This document shows positions 1 to 5,765 of a DNA stretch of 6,293 nucleotides, piece after piece. Origin of the DNA: Bacilli bacterium. Its GTDB lineage: Bacteria > Bacillota_I > Bacilli_A > Haloplasmatales > Haloplasmataceae. The notes beneath the pieces were generated by a model that searched no databases, was not told the origin of the DNA, and saw only the letters and a program-made list of their open reading frames with translations. Location: assembly GCA_012513195.1 (NCBI GenBank), contig JAAZCR010000075.1, forward strand, positions 1 to 6,293. Direction: 5' to 3'. Position 1 is the first letter of the stretch, and each line of letters opens with the position of its first letter. The position numbers and the translations under genes are program-made.

Positions 1-111
1 ACCATGTTGTCCTGGGGGGAAAGGACGTTTTTGAAGTTCTTTACCTGATTCTAGAATTGAGAAACCTAAGCGACGAGAAACTTTCCAGGTTGGTCCTAAA
101 TAACGTGACAT
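1..111 (-). CDS. rpsD: 30S ribosomal protein S4, N-terminal part (cut by window edge)
   Basis: Only the first 37 codons are in the window; the gene runs off the left edge. The translation begins [16 protein letters not shown] and continues to [15 protein letters not shown], the signature S4 N-terminus (compare GP-W-K-SRRLG and GKEL-KRP--PG-HG in Bacillus S4). S4 binds 16S rRNA, nucleates assembly of the small subunit body, and in Bacillus represses its own mRNA. The ATG lies 7 nt after a strong SD (AAAGGAGGA, minus strand, 118-126). The Gly/Pro-rich end seen here precedes the rRNA-binding domain, which is outside the window. It is transcribed away from the GAF gene, from its own promoter and a structured leader. 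Confidence 0.96.
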   Translation of the reverse strand, partial: MSRYLGPTWKVSRRLGFSILESGKELQKRPFPPGQHG

Positions 112-276
112 AATTAATCCTCCTTTGTTTTATATTTAGCATAAAAGGGGATGCTTTTCCTTACACAAAGGCGAGACCGTATTGATTCTTTCGCTCGTGC
201 AGCCAACGAGTTACTTGAAACCCCTAACGGTACGATCTCATACTTTATGTGGAAAAACTGCTGCCTTTTATCGCAC
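112..276 (-). ncRNA. rpsD leader, probable S4-binding autoregulatory RNA
   Basis: This is the untranslated region between the rpsD promoter and start codon. Visible structure on the minus strand: an outer helix GAG/ACCG (239-237 and 231-228) pairs with CGGU/CUC (179-173), with a five-base bulge. Inside it is a hairpin CTCGT/ACGAG (210-206 with 198-194). Its loop carries GCUGC (203-199), complementary to an upstream GCAGC (264-260), so a pseudoknot can form. This architecture fits the S4 leader known in Bacillaceae, where S4 binds its own leader and represses translation. A further small hairpin GCAT/ATGC (154-139) sits just before the SD. Seen: complementarity and placement. Inferred: S4 binding. 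An infernal scan against the Rfam S4 leader model would decide. Confidence 0.75.
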
Positions 277-282
277 TCTAAT

Positions 283-311
283 AGTATATAATAACAAATA
301 ATATTTGTCAA
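283..311 (-). promoter_or_regulatory. Sigma-A promoter of rpsD
   Basis: On the minus strand TTGACA (311-306, perfect -35) is followed after 17 nt by TATACT (288-283, five of six -10 bases). Transcription would start near 276, giving a leader of about 165 nt before the rpsD ATG. The -35 lies immediately after the stop codon of the upstream GAF gene, so rpsD can be expressed alone, although read-through from the GAF gene is also possible because no terminator separates them. Confidence 0.85.
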
Positions 312-314
312 ACA

Positions 315-800
315 TTAAATTGTAATATTTTCTACTAATATATTAACAAATGCCTCTAAATAAGTTTTGTCAAGGTGGGAAAAGCGATTGTGAATAGGGG
401 AGTCAATGTCAAGTACACCAATAACCTGATTATTCTTGATAAGCGGAATGACGATTTCTGATTTTGATAAAGGATCACAAGCAATGTGACCAGTAAATTT
501 GTGAACATCAGGAACAATGATAGTAGCCTTGTTTTGTGCTGCAGTGCCACATACCCCTTTTCCAAAGGGAATTCTAATGCATGCTGGTAACCCTTGAAAT
601 GGACCTAAGACCAGTTCATTATTTTTATTTAAATAAAAGCCAACCCAATTGATATCAGTTAAAAATTGGTTTAATAAAGCACTAGCGTTAGCGAGGTTTG
701 CGATTAAATCAGCTTCATCATGAATTAAAGCTTTTAGTTCTTCAAGTAGTATCTGATAGTTCTCTTCAAGATTATCTGTATAATTACGCTTTATATACAT
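315..800 (-). CDS. Free methionine-(R)-sulfoxide reductase, GAF-domain type (YtsP/fRMsr-like)
   Basis: The 161-residue protein is a single GAF domain, the usual length for the fRMsr family. This family reduces free (not protein-bound) methionine-R-sulfoxide with thioredoxin-type electrons in the cytoplasm. The core GPFQG-PAC-I-FGKGVCGTAA (66-87) and HIACDPLSKSEIVIPL (105-120) are diagnostic. The three cysteines of the family are present at C74, C84 and C108, with the same 10- and 24-residue spacing as Cys84/94/118 of the E. coli enzyme, so it should be catalytically competent. A DIDSP motif follows at 131-135. The ATG is preceded by GAGGTGAT. Divergent from ezrA and upstream of rpsD, like ytsP in B. 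subtilis as I recall it. No signal peptide or membrane segment. Confidence 0.92.
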   Translation of the reverse strand: MYIKRNYTDNLEENYQILLEELKALIHDEADLIANLANASALLNQFLTDINWVGFYLNKNNELVLGPFQGLPACIRIPFGKGVCGTAAQNKATIIVPDVHKFTGHIACDPLSKSEIVIPLIKNNQVIGVLDIDSPIHNRFSHLDKTYLEAFVNILVENITI

Positions 801-821
801 ATTATCACCTCATTATTCACA

Positions 822-830
822 ATTATAGCA
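822..830 (-). promoter_or_regulatory. Extended -10 promoter of the GAF reductase gene
   Basis: The minus strand reads TGCTATAAT (830-822), a perfect -10 with an upstream TG dinucleotide. No good -35 is found 17 nt upstream (ATTTTC), so it would act as an extended -10 promoter. Transcription would start near 815, leaving a leader of about 15 nt that holds the SD at 804-812. Confidence 0.6.
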
Positions 831-848
831 AATTTTTAATAAAAGAAA

Positions 849-877
849 ATGAAATCTGGTAAAATTTGTGCTAGAAT
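849..877 (+). promoter_or_regulatory. Probable sigma-A promoter of ezrA
   Basis: ATGAAA (849-854, four of six bases of the -35) is separated by 17 nt from TAGAAT (872-877), which has an upstream TG (869-870) and so forms an extended -10. The start site would be near 884 and the leader about 20 nt. The promoter shares its intergenic region with the oppositely directed promoter of the GAF gene. The ATG inside the -35 box at 849 is in frame with ezrA but is not its start. Confidence 0.5.
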
Positions 878-905
878 ATATGTAATGAAATTTGAGGTGA
901 TTTGG

Positions 906-2663
906 ATGCTGGATAAGATTAGAGATTTCATCAATAAAGGTGACAATTTAAATTCCATCCTAATTATTATCGGTTTAATTGTTTTTACCGCTATAATCTT
1001 GACAATTATTATCATCCTTAACGCTAAAAAGAAGAAATTGCGCAAAGAACTTGAAGTTTTAAGAAAACGGATTATCGATTTAAAACAACACGAAGTAATC
1101 ATGAATTATACTGCTTATGATAATTTAAAAAATGACCCTAAGTTAGGGATGTTAGTGTTAAGATGGAAAAAGGAAATTGAAAAACTGATTAGAGAAGTCG
1201 ATGCCCAATATAGTTTATTAGATGTGTTAGAGGACGCCATTGAACAAAACAATTATCAAAACTTCATTAAAATGAAAACTGTTTGTGATCGGGATGTAAC
1301 AGAACTAGAACAAAAAGCCGATAAGTTTAAGGATGAAATTATCCAATATATTGATATGGCTAGTGATAATCGTAAATACATTAGTAAATATCATGATATG
1401 ACTCTAGAATTAAAGGCATTATATGTCAAAAATGCTGAGGAATACAGTGATAATAAAGAAAAAGTTGATCTTTTCTTCCAAAGCATTGAAAATAAGTTTG
1501 CCGAATGTAAGGCTTATGTTCAAAATGGTGAGTTTGTTGATGCTGACAATATTGCATCCAATATCTTTAAAGATATTAAGGTTTTAGAAAACTATCTTAA
1601 AGAAGCGCCTAGAATTAATCATATCATAAATACCGAGATTAACCCTAAATTTACCAAACTAAAGCAACTGGCAAGTAACTTTACTGAACAAGAATTTAAT
1701 CTCTTAAATATCAATTTTGAATATGCATATAATACTTATCAAGCAAAACTTCAAGATATTATCACAGATATTAATGACTTTAAAATTGATGATTATGATA
1801 CGCGTCTAAAAGAAATTAACGATTATCTTGATAGTTTAATTAGAAGTTTTGAAGAAGAGATTGAACTGAAAAACTATATTGAAACAAACCTTAAGCAACA
1901 TCAAGAAAGTATTGTAAAGGTGGAAAATACCGCCAATAATTTTATCGCTATCTTTAATATCGTACAAGGTTCATATAATATAACTGAACGAGAAGTTCAA
2001 GCGATTCAATCGATGTTAGATGAAATTGCCATCTTAAAAGAACGATTATACAATTTAGCAGAAGAGTTTAATGAACATGTGAAAACTAATGATGAATTAA
2101 AACAAGAACTCGATGACATTATGGAAAAAACTTTGGTCATATCGAAAAAGTTAGATGATAATTTAGTGTTAATAGATGAAATCTATCAAGATGAGCAAGA
2201 AGCACGAAAACAAATTGCTCTATTAACTGATAAGTTGAATGGAACTAAAAAATACATCAAATACGCTTATTTTGATGAACAACAAAAATACCTTAATATC
2301 ATTAAACAGTTAAATCTTAAGTTAACAGACTTATATCTGATGTTAGGTGCGTTCCCTATCGATATCGTTAAATTAAATGAAGCTGTAAAATACTTAGCTG
2401 AAGAAATTGAACGTACTACTCAAGAAATCAATACCTTTATTTATAAAATGTTACTAACAGAGTTTATGTTAGTTTATGTAAATCGCTATTATCATATACC
2501 TGAATATCAAAATGACTTAAATGCGGCGGAAGAATTATTCTATCGACGCGATTATGTCAAAGCTTATGAAAAAGTATCCAGTGTATTAGATAGTATTAAT
2601 CCAAATGAGAAAAAGTTAGTTCTCGAAAAATATCAAGCGCAATTTAACCGCTTATTCCAATAA
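906..2663 (+). CDS. ezrA: Septation ring formation regulator EzrA
   Basis: The 585-residue membrane-anchored protein has an N-terminal transmembrane helix (about 18-39, SILIIIGLIVF...ILTIIIIL), a basic stop-transfer stretch (NAKKKKLRKE) and a long charged, mostly helical coiled-coil cytoplasmic region. This is the EzrA architecture and close to its usual length of about 570. EzrA binds FtsZ at the membrane, prevents extra Z-rings and links division to cell-wall synthesis. Family-like blocks include LRWKKEIEKL, a spectrin-like series of helices, EAPRI followed by KFTKLKQL, and a C-terminal block with NRYYHIP and AAEELFYRRDYVKAYEKV (526-560) where EzrA has its conserved C-terminal patch. Start: ATG 906 with SD GAGGTGA (894-900). 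An in-frame ATG at 849 lies in the promoter without an SD. It is followed by a hairpin and the cysteine desulfurase gene. Confidence 0.9.
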   Translation: MLDKIRDFINKGDNLNSILIIIGLIVFTAIILTIIIILNAKKKKLRKELEVLRKRIIDLKQHEVIMNYTAYDNLKNDPKLGMLVLRWKKEIEKLIREVDAQYSLLDVLEDAIEQNNYQNFIKMKTVCDRDVTELEQKADKFKDEIIQYIDMASDNRKYISKYHDMTLELKALYVKNAEEYSDNKEKVDLFFQSIENKFAECKAYVQNGEFVDADNIASNIFKDIKVLENYLKEAPRINHIINTEINPKFTKLKQLASNFTEQEFNLLNINFEYAYNTYQAKLQDIITDINDFKIDDYDTRLKEINDYLDSLIRSFEEEIELKNYIETNLKQHQESIVKVENTANNFIAIFNIVQGSYNITEREVQAIQSMLDEIAILKERLYNLAEEFNEHVKTNDELKQELDDIMEKTLVISKKLDDNLVLIDEIYQDEQEARKQIALLTDKLNGTKKYIKYAYFDEQQKYLNIIKQLNLKLTDLYLMLGAFPIDIVKLNEAVKYLAEEIERTTQEINTFIYKMLLTEFMLVYVNRYYHIPEYQNDLNAAEELFYRRDYVKAYEKVSSVLDSINPNEKKLVLEKYQAQFNRLFQ

Positions 2664-2664
2664 T

Positions 2665-2696
2665 CCCCAAGTTTACCCTTGGGGTCATCATTTTTT
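2665..2696 (+). terminator. Intrinsic terminator or attenuator between ezrA and the desulfurase gene
   Basis: A perfect 7-bp stem CCCCAAG/CTTGGGG (2665-2671 and 2678-2684) with a six-base loop begins 2 nt after the ezrA stop. The T-run (six T, 2691-2696) is displaced by six bases (TCATCA), which should make termination leaky. There is no room for a separate promoter between it and the SD of the next gene, so partial read-through may set the ezrA to desulfurase ratio. Confidence 0.65.
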
Positions 2697-2713
2697 CGTG
2701 AGAGGAGGACAAC

Positions 2714-3844
2714 ATGATCTATTTCGACTATACAGCTACGACACCTGTAAACGAGGAAGTACTAGCATCGTACATTCAAACAACGAAGACTTATTGGGGT
2801 AATCCTAGTAGTTTACATAAATTTGGTGTAAGAGCCGACAATCTGCTTAATTTGGCACGCAAACAGATGTGTGAGTTGCTTGATGCGAATAATCATGATG
2901 TCATCTTTACATCAAGTGCCACCGAAGCGAGTAACTTAGCGATTAAGGGTGTTGCCTATAGATATCAGGAACGTGGGAAACATTTGATTACTACAGTTGT
3001 AGAACATCCATCTGTTTATAATACTTTCTTAAGTCTAGAAAAAGAAGGTTTTGAAGTTACTTTTTTAGAAGTTGATAATACGGGTAGAATTAATATTGAA
3101 GATCTAAAAAAAGCCATACGTAAAGATACAATTTTAGTGTCGATGATGCATGTTAATAATGAAGTTGGAACAATTATGCCAGTAATTGAAGCTGGTGAAA
3201 TCATTAAGAATTATTATAAGATTATTTATCACGTTGATATCGTCCAAGCCTTAGGCAAGATTCCCGTATCTTTACGCGAAATTAATGCTGATTTAGCTTC
3301 CATATCAGCACATAAGATTTATGGTTTAAAAGGCAGTGGCGCCTTATTTATTCGTAAAGGTTTAGAACTTGAACCACAAACTCTAGGCGGAAGTCAAGAG
3401 TTTAATCTCCGTGCAGGTACTGTAGATGTGCCGAGTGCGGTGGCTTTGGCGAAAGCTATGCGGTTAATTCTTACCGATTTAGAGAAAAATTATGATTATG
3501 TAAGAGTGTTAAATAATAAAATGCGAAGCATCTTAAGTAAATATGAAAAAATTGTTATAAATTCACCTGTGGAACATTGTTCCCCTTATATAATTAATTT
3601 TTCATTAAAAGGTATAAAAGGGGAGACCTTTGTCCATGCTTTAGAGAAACATGATATTTATGTTTCTACGAAATCAGCTTGATCATCAAAGAATAATAAA
3701 GCAAGTCGCGTTTTATTAGCGATGGGACGTAGTCAAGAACTAGCATCAAATGAGATTAGAATTAGTTTGTCCCATCTTACCACTTTAGAGGAAATCGACA
3801 TATTTGATAATGTATTACAAGAAGTCATGCAAGAATTAGCATAA
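2714..3844 (+). CDS. Cysteine desulfurase (NifS/IscS family, NifZ-like) with in-frame UGA at the catalytic cysteine
   Basis: This is a PLP enzyme that takes sulfur from cysteine as an enzyme-bound persulfide; next to thiI it is expected to supply tRNA 4-thiouridine synthesis, like B. subtilis NifZ. Intact family motifs: N-terminal DYTATTPV, GNPSSLH (29-35), TSSATEASN (67-74), the PLP-stacking His in VEHPS (H98), NNEVGT (148-153), HVDIVQALGK (D175, Q178), the PLP lysine in SAHKIYG (K201), and RAGT (233-236). The frame reaches STKSA, then TGA (codon 323), then SSKNNKASRVLLAMG and EIRISLSHLTTLEEID, ending at TAA. Relatives have STxSACSSK, so TGA replaces exactly the active-site Cys (C328 of E. 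coli IscS). Full length with read-through is 376 residues, normal for the family; stopping at TGA gives 322 residues without nucleophile or C-terminal helices. Good SD AGGAGG (2703-2708). Readings in order of preference: selenocysteine codon, UGA decoded as Cys, point-mutated pseudogene, sequence error. Confidence 0.88.
3680..3682 (+). other. In-frame UGA, candidate selenocysteine codon
   Basis: The TGA falls precisely at the catalytic cysteine position of the desulfurase, one base from TGT or TGC. The downstream 53 codons keep the family's conserved C-terminus in the same frame with no other stop and no frameshift. UGA is not generally read as Trp here: all Trp residues in the neighbouring genes are TGG, and Trp at this site would be non-catalytic. 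The seven other complete genes in the window stop with TAA (six) or TAG (one); none uses TGA. Confidence 0.6.
3705..3723 (+). promoter_or_regulatory. Candidate bacterial SECIS stem-loop
   Basis: TCGC (3706-3709) pairs with GCGA (3719-3722), extended by a G-U pair (3705/3723), around a nine-base loop starting with G (3710-3718). The loop begins 28 nt after the UGA. Bacterial SECIS elements are short hairpins inside the coding region, with the apical loop roughly 16-37 nt after the UGA and a G among the first two loop bases, so distance and loop fit. The stem is short and lies in a conserved coding stretch, so chance is a serious alternative. Folding and covariation across orthologues would decide. 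Confidence 0.3.
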
Positions 3845-3858
3845 TGGAGTAGATAGTT

Positions 3859-5082
3859 ATGATATATGATCGTATATTAGTACGTTATGGTGAATTGACC
3901 ATAAAAGGTAAAAATAAAAAGCAATTTATTAACCATTTAAACCATACTATCATCAACAAATTGAAAAAATTTCCTGATTTAGAATTTATTGGTCATCATG
4001 AAAGATTTTACATCATTTTAAATGGTCGCAATCATCATGATGTGATTGAAGTATTGGATAAGATTTTTGGTTTACATTCATATAGCTTAGCTGCTAAATG
4101 TGAAACTAATCTAGATGATATTAAGCAACTTTCGGTAAAGGTTATTAAAGAAGAAATTAAAACACCTACACGCTTTAAAGTTGAAACTAAGCGTGCGTTC
4201 AAACGGTTCCCCTTAACTTCATTAGAAGTATCTAAAGAAGTCGCAAGTCATGTTTTAAAAAATTGTGATAATTTAATTGTTGATGTTAATCATCCTGAAG
4301 TAACTTTAAATATCGAGATTAGAGAAGAAGCAACATACATTACTACGAAAGAGTATCCCGGTTTAGGTGGTCTACCTGTAGGTATGGATGGTAAAGGGTT
4401 ATTAATGTTATCGGGTGGCATAGATAGCCCTGTTGCGGGTTACCTTGTCCAAAAACGGGGTGTAGCCATCGATGTTGTGCATTTCTCTTCACCACCATAT
4501 ACATCACCACAAGCTAAACAAAAAGTTCTCGATTTAGCTGAAAGATTAGCACGTTATTCTCATAACGACAGGATCACAGTTTATAATGTTCCTTTTACCA
4601 AACTGCAAAAAGCTATTTATCAATATTGTCCAAGTAACTATGGTATCACGATTATGCGGAGAATGATGTATCGCATTGCGGAAAGAATTGCCTTAAAATA
4701 CAATTATTTAATCATTGCGAATGGCGAAAGTATTGGCCAAGTCGCAAGTCAAACCTTGCAAAGCTTAAGAGCTATCAATGAAGTTACGAATATGCCCATT
4801 ATTAGACCTTGTGCTACTTTAGATAAATTGGAAATAATTAACATTGCGAATAAAATTGATACTTATGATATTTCGATTTTACCTTATGAAGATTGTTGCA
4901 CAATTTTCGTACCTGACTTTCCAGTAATTAAGCCTGATTTGGATAAATGCCGCGCATATGAGAAAAATTTCAATTATGAGGAACTTATTGAAGAAGCACT
5001 GAATAATCTCGAGATAATTAAAATCAAAGCTTATGAAAGAGTTAATATCCTCGAAGATGAAGATCTAAGCAACTTACTCTAA
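3859..5082 (+). CDS. thiI: tRNA 4-thiouridine synthase ThiI (no rhodanese domain)
   Basis: ThiI adenylates U8 of tRNA with ATP and replaces the oxygen with sulfur to give 4-thiouridine, a near-UV sensor; in some bacteria it also serves thiamine thiazole synthesis. The 407-residue protein has the N-terminal ferredoxin-like region (1-60, beginning YDRILVRYGELTIKGKN), a THUMP domain (about 60-165, with RFKVETKRAFKRFP) and an ATP-pyrophosphatase domain with P-loop LSGGIDSPVAG (184-194) and GESIGQVASQTLQSL (289-303). The PYEDCCTIFVP motif (C346/C347) is where ThiI carries its catalytic cysteine. It ends without the rhodanese domain that E. coli ThiI (482 residues) has, so sulfur must come directly from a partner, most likely the desulfurase 14 nt upstream. 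SD GGAG (3846-3849) overlaps the end of that gene, indicating one operon. No terminator follows. Confidence 0.95.
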   Translation: MIYDRILVRYGELTIKGKNKKQFINHLNHTIINKLKKFPDLEFIGHHERFYIILNGRNHHDVIEVLDKIFGLHSYSLAAKCETNLDDIKQLSVKVIKEEIKTPTRFKVETKRAFKRFPLTSLEVSKEVASHVLKNCDNLIVDVNHPEVTLNIEIREEATYITTKEYPGLGGLPVGMDGKGLLMLSGGIDSPVAGYLVQKRGVAIDVVHFSSPPYTSPQAKQKVLDLAERLARYSHNDRITVYNVPFTKLQKAIYQYCPSNYGITIMRRMMYRIAERIALKYNYLIIANGESIGQVASQTLQSLRAINEVTNMPIIRPCATLDKLEIINIANKIDTYDISILPYEDCCTIFVPDFPVIKPDLDKCRAYEKNFNYEELIEEALNNLEIIKIKAYERVNILEDEDLSNLL

Positions 5083-5088
5083 AGATAC

Positions 5089-5123
5089 CAAGCATGAAGT
5101 CGCCACCTATTCACACACTAATA
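5089..5123 (+). promoter_or_regulatory. Probable sigma-G (forespore) promoter of the first SASP gene
   Basis: CAAGCATG (5089-5096) and CACACTAATA (5114-5123) are separated by 17 nt. GCATG fits the sigma-G -35 consensus (GHATR) perfectly, and CACACTA matches six of seven bases of CATnnTA counting the free positions. The same element, with identical spacing and otherwise unrelated spacer, occurs upstream of the fourth SASP gene. The start would fall very close to the SD, giving a very short leader. It starts 6 nt after the thiI stop codon. Confidence 0.65.
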
Positions 5124-5139
5124 CTAGGAGGTGAAAGGG

Positions 5140-5352
5140 ATGGCGAGAAATAAGTTATTAGTTCCTGATGCCAAAAAGGCAATTGATGCGTTAAAAAATG
5201 AGATTGCACAAGAATTTGGTATCATTTTAGGAGCTGATACTTCGAGCCGGTTAAATGGGTCTGTTGGTGGGGAAATGGTAAAGCGTCTGGTGAAGATGGC
5301 ACAGGAGCAATTAAGCTCTGGTTACTCAGATAAATGCATAACTAAATATTAA
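5140..5352 (+). CDS. Alpha/beta-type small acid-soluble spore protein, copy 1
   Basis: The 70-residue protein begins MARNKLLVP and has both SASP signatures: the germination protease (GPR) site NEIAQEFG (cleavage expected after E21) and the DNA-binding block [17 protein letters not shown] (35-51). These proteins are made in the forespore, coat and stiffen spore DNA, protect it from UV and chemical damage, and are degraded at germination as an amino acid source. ATG 5140 is chosen because it follows AGGAGGTG (5126-5133) by the usual distance; an in-frame GTG at 5131 lies inside the SD. The C-terminal tail ([11 protein letters not shown]) is atypical and includes a cysteine (C66), unusual in SASPs. 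It lies directly downstream of thiI, as sspA does in B. subtilis as I recall it. Confidence 0.95.
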   Translation: MARNKLLVPDAKKAIDALKNEIAQEFGIILGADTSSRLNGSVGGEMVKRLVKMAQEQLSSGYSDKCITKY

Positions 5353-5363
5353 TTTATAAAGGG

Positions 5364-5396
5364 AAAGAGTTATAGATTGATTCTATAACTCTTTTT
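5364..5396 (+). terminator. Intrinsic terminator after SASP copy 1
   Basis: An 11-bp perfect stem AGAGTTATAGA/TCTATAACTCT (5366-5376 and 5382-5392), extendable by two A-T pairs, has a five-base loop and runs into TTTTT. It lies 11 nt after the stop codon. Its arms share GAGTTATAG/CTATAACTC with the terminator after copy 2. Confidence 0.92.
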
Positions 5397-5438
5397 CTTC
5401 TAATAATTGTAATTGGTTAAGAAGTATTAATCTTACAT

Positions 5439-5463
5439 CCTCTAGAAAAAATATAACTAGAGG
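5439..5463 (+). repeat. Inverted repeat overlapping the SD of SASP copy 2
   Basis: CCTCTAG (5439-5445) and CTAGAGG (5457-5463) form a perfect 7-bp inverted repeat around an A/T-only 11-base loop. The right arm covers the first three bases of the SD (AGGAGGTGAT, 5461-5470). In RNA it could partly hide the ribosome binding site; it could equally mark a protein-binding site or be incidental. No convincing sigma-G promoter was found in the 80 bases between the preceding terminator and this gene. Confidence 0.5.
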
Positions 5464-5476
5464 AGGTGATAGATAA

Positions 5477-5683
5477 ATGCCACGTAACGCTAATAAGTTA
5501 TTAGTTCCTGGCTGCAAACAAGCGCTTGACCAAATGAAGATGGAAATTGCGAATGAATTTGGTGTAACGCTTGGTCCTGATACTGCTAGCCGTCTTAACG
5601 GTTCTGTAGGGGGAGAAATTACAAAACGTTTAGTAGCGCAAGCTCAATCTCAATTAAGTCAAGCAAACATTCAATCTAGATAA
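5477..5683 (+). CDS. Alpha/beta-type small acid-soluble spore protein, copy 2
   Basis: The 68-residue spore DNA-binding protein starts [15 protein letters not shown]. The GPR site MEIANEFG (cleavage expected after E23) and the DNA-contact block [17 protein letters not shown] (37-53) are canonical. It carries a cysteine at C13, in the first helix region, where the other copies have Ala, Arg or another small/polar residue; SASPs usually lack Cys. The SD is the near-perfect AGGAGGTGAT (5461-5470), consistent with high expression in the forespore. Flanked on both sides by intrinsic terminators, so it is probably transcribed on its own. Confidence 0.95.
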   Translation: MPRNANKLLVPGCKQALDQMKMEIANEFGVTLGPDTASRLNGSVGGEITKRLVAQAQSQLSQANIQSR

Positions 5684-5707
5684 GTTGAGTTTATCAAGAC
5701 AATAACT

Positions 5708-5740
5708 CGGAGTTATAGTTAAACTATAACTCCGCTTTTT
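5708..5740 (+). terminator. Intrinsic terminator after SASP copy 2
   Basis: The perfect 11-bp stem CGGAGTTATAG/CTATAACTCCG (5708-5718 and 5724-5734) with a five-base loop is followed by C and five T (5736-5740). Only 13 bases separate the T-run from the SD of copy 3, so any promoter of copy 3 must overlap this structure. Confidence 0.93.
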
Positions 5741-5765
5741 AAATATATTGAACGGAGGTGAAAGC

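Noticed and set aside
296..310. ACAAAT/ATTTGT inverted repeat after the GAF gene (minus strand)
   Set aside because: It is a short all-A/T-type stem without a following T-run and falls within the rpsD promoter spacer, so it is not a convincing terminator.
114..311. 65-residue minus-strand open frame upstream of rpsD
   Set aside because: It coincides with the structured S4 leader and has no SD or family resemblance; RNA structure explains the region.
849..905. 19-residue N-terminal extension of EzrA from ATG 849
   Set aside because: It has no SD, overlaps the likely promoter, and would put extra residues before the membrane anchor; ATG 906 has a good SD.
836..1102. Hydrophobic 88-residue minus-strand frame
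   Set aside because: It is the antisense shadow of the ezrA transmembrane segment and overlaps the promoters.
3680..3682. UGA read as tryptophan (Mycoplasma-type code)
   Set aside because: Trp would replace the catalytic Cys, all Trp codons seen are TGG, and no other internal TGA occurs in the conserved genes.
3683..3844. The segment after the TGA as a separate small gene
   Set aside because: There is no start codon with an SD directly after the TGA, and its translation aligns as the C-terminus of the same desulfurase in the same frame.
5422..5455. Possible sigma-G promoter for SASP copy 2 (AAGTATT and AAATATA)
   Set aside because: The spacing is 20 nt and the -10 match is poor, so it is not supported as a feature.
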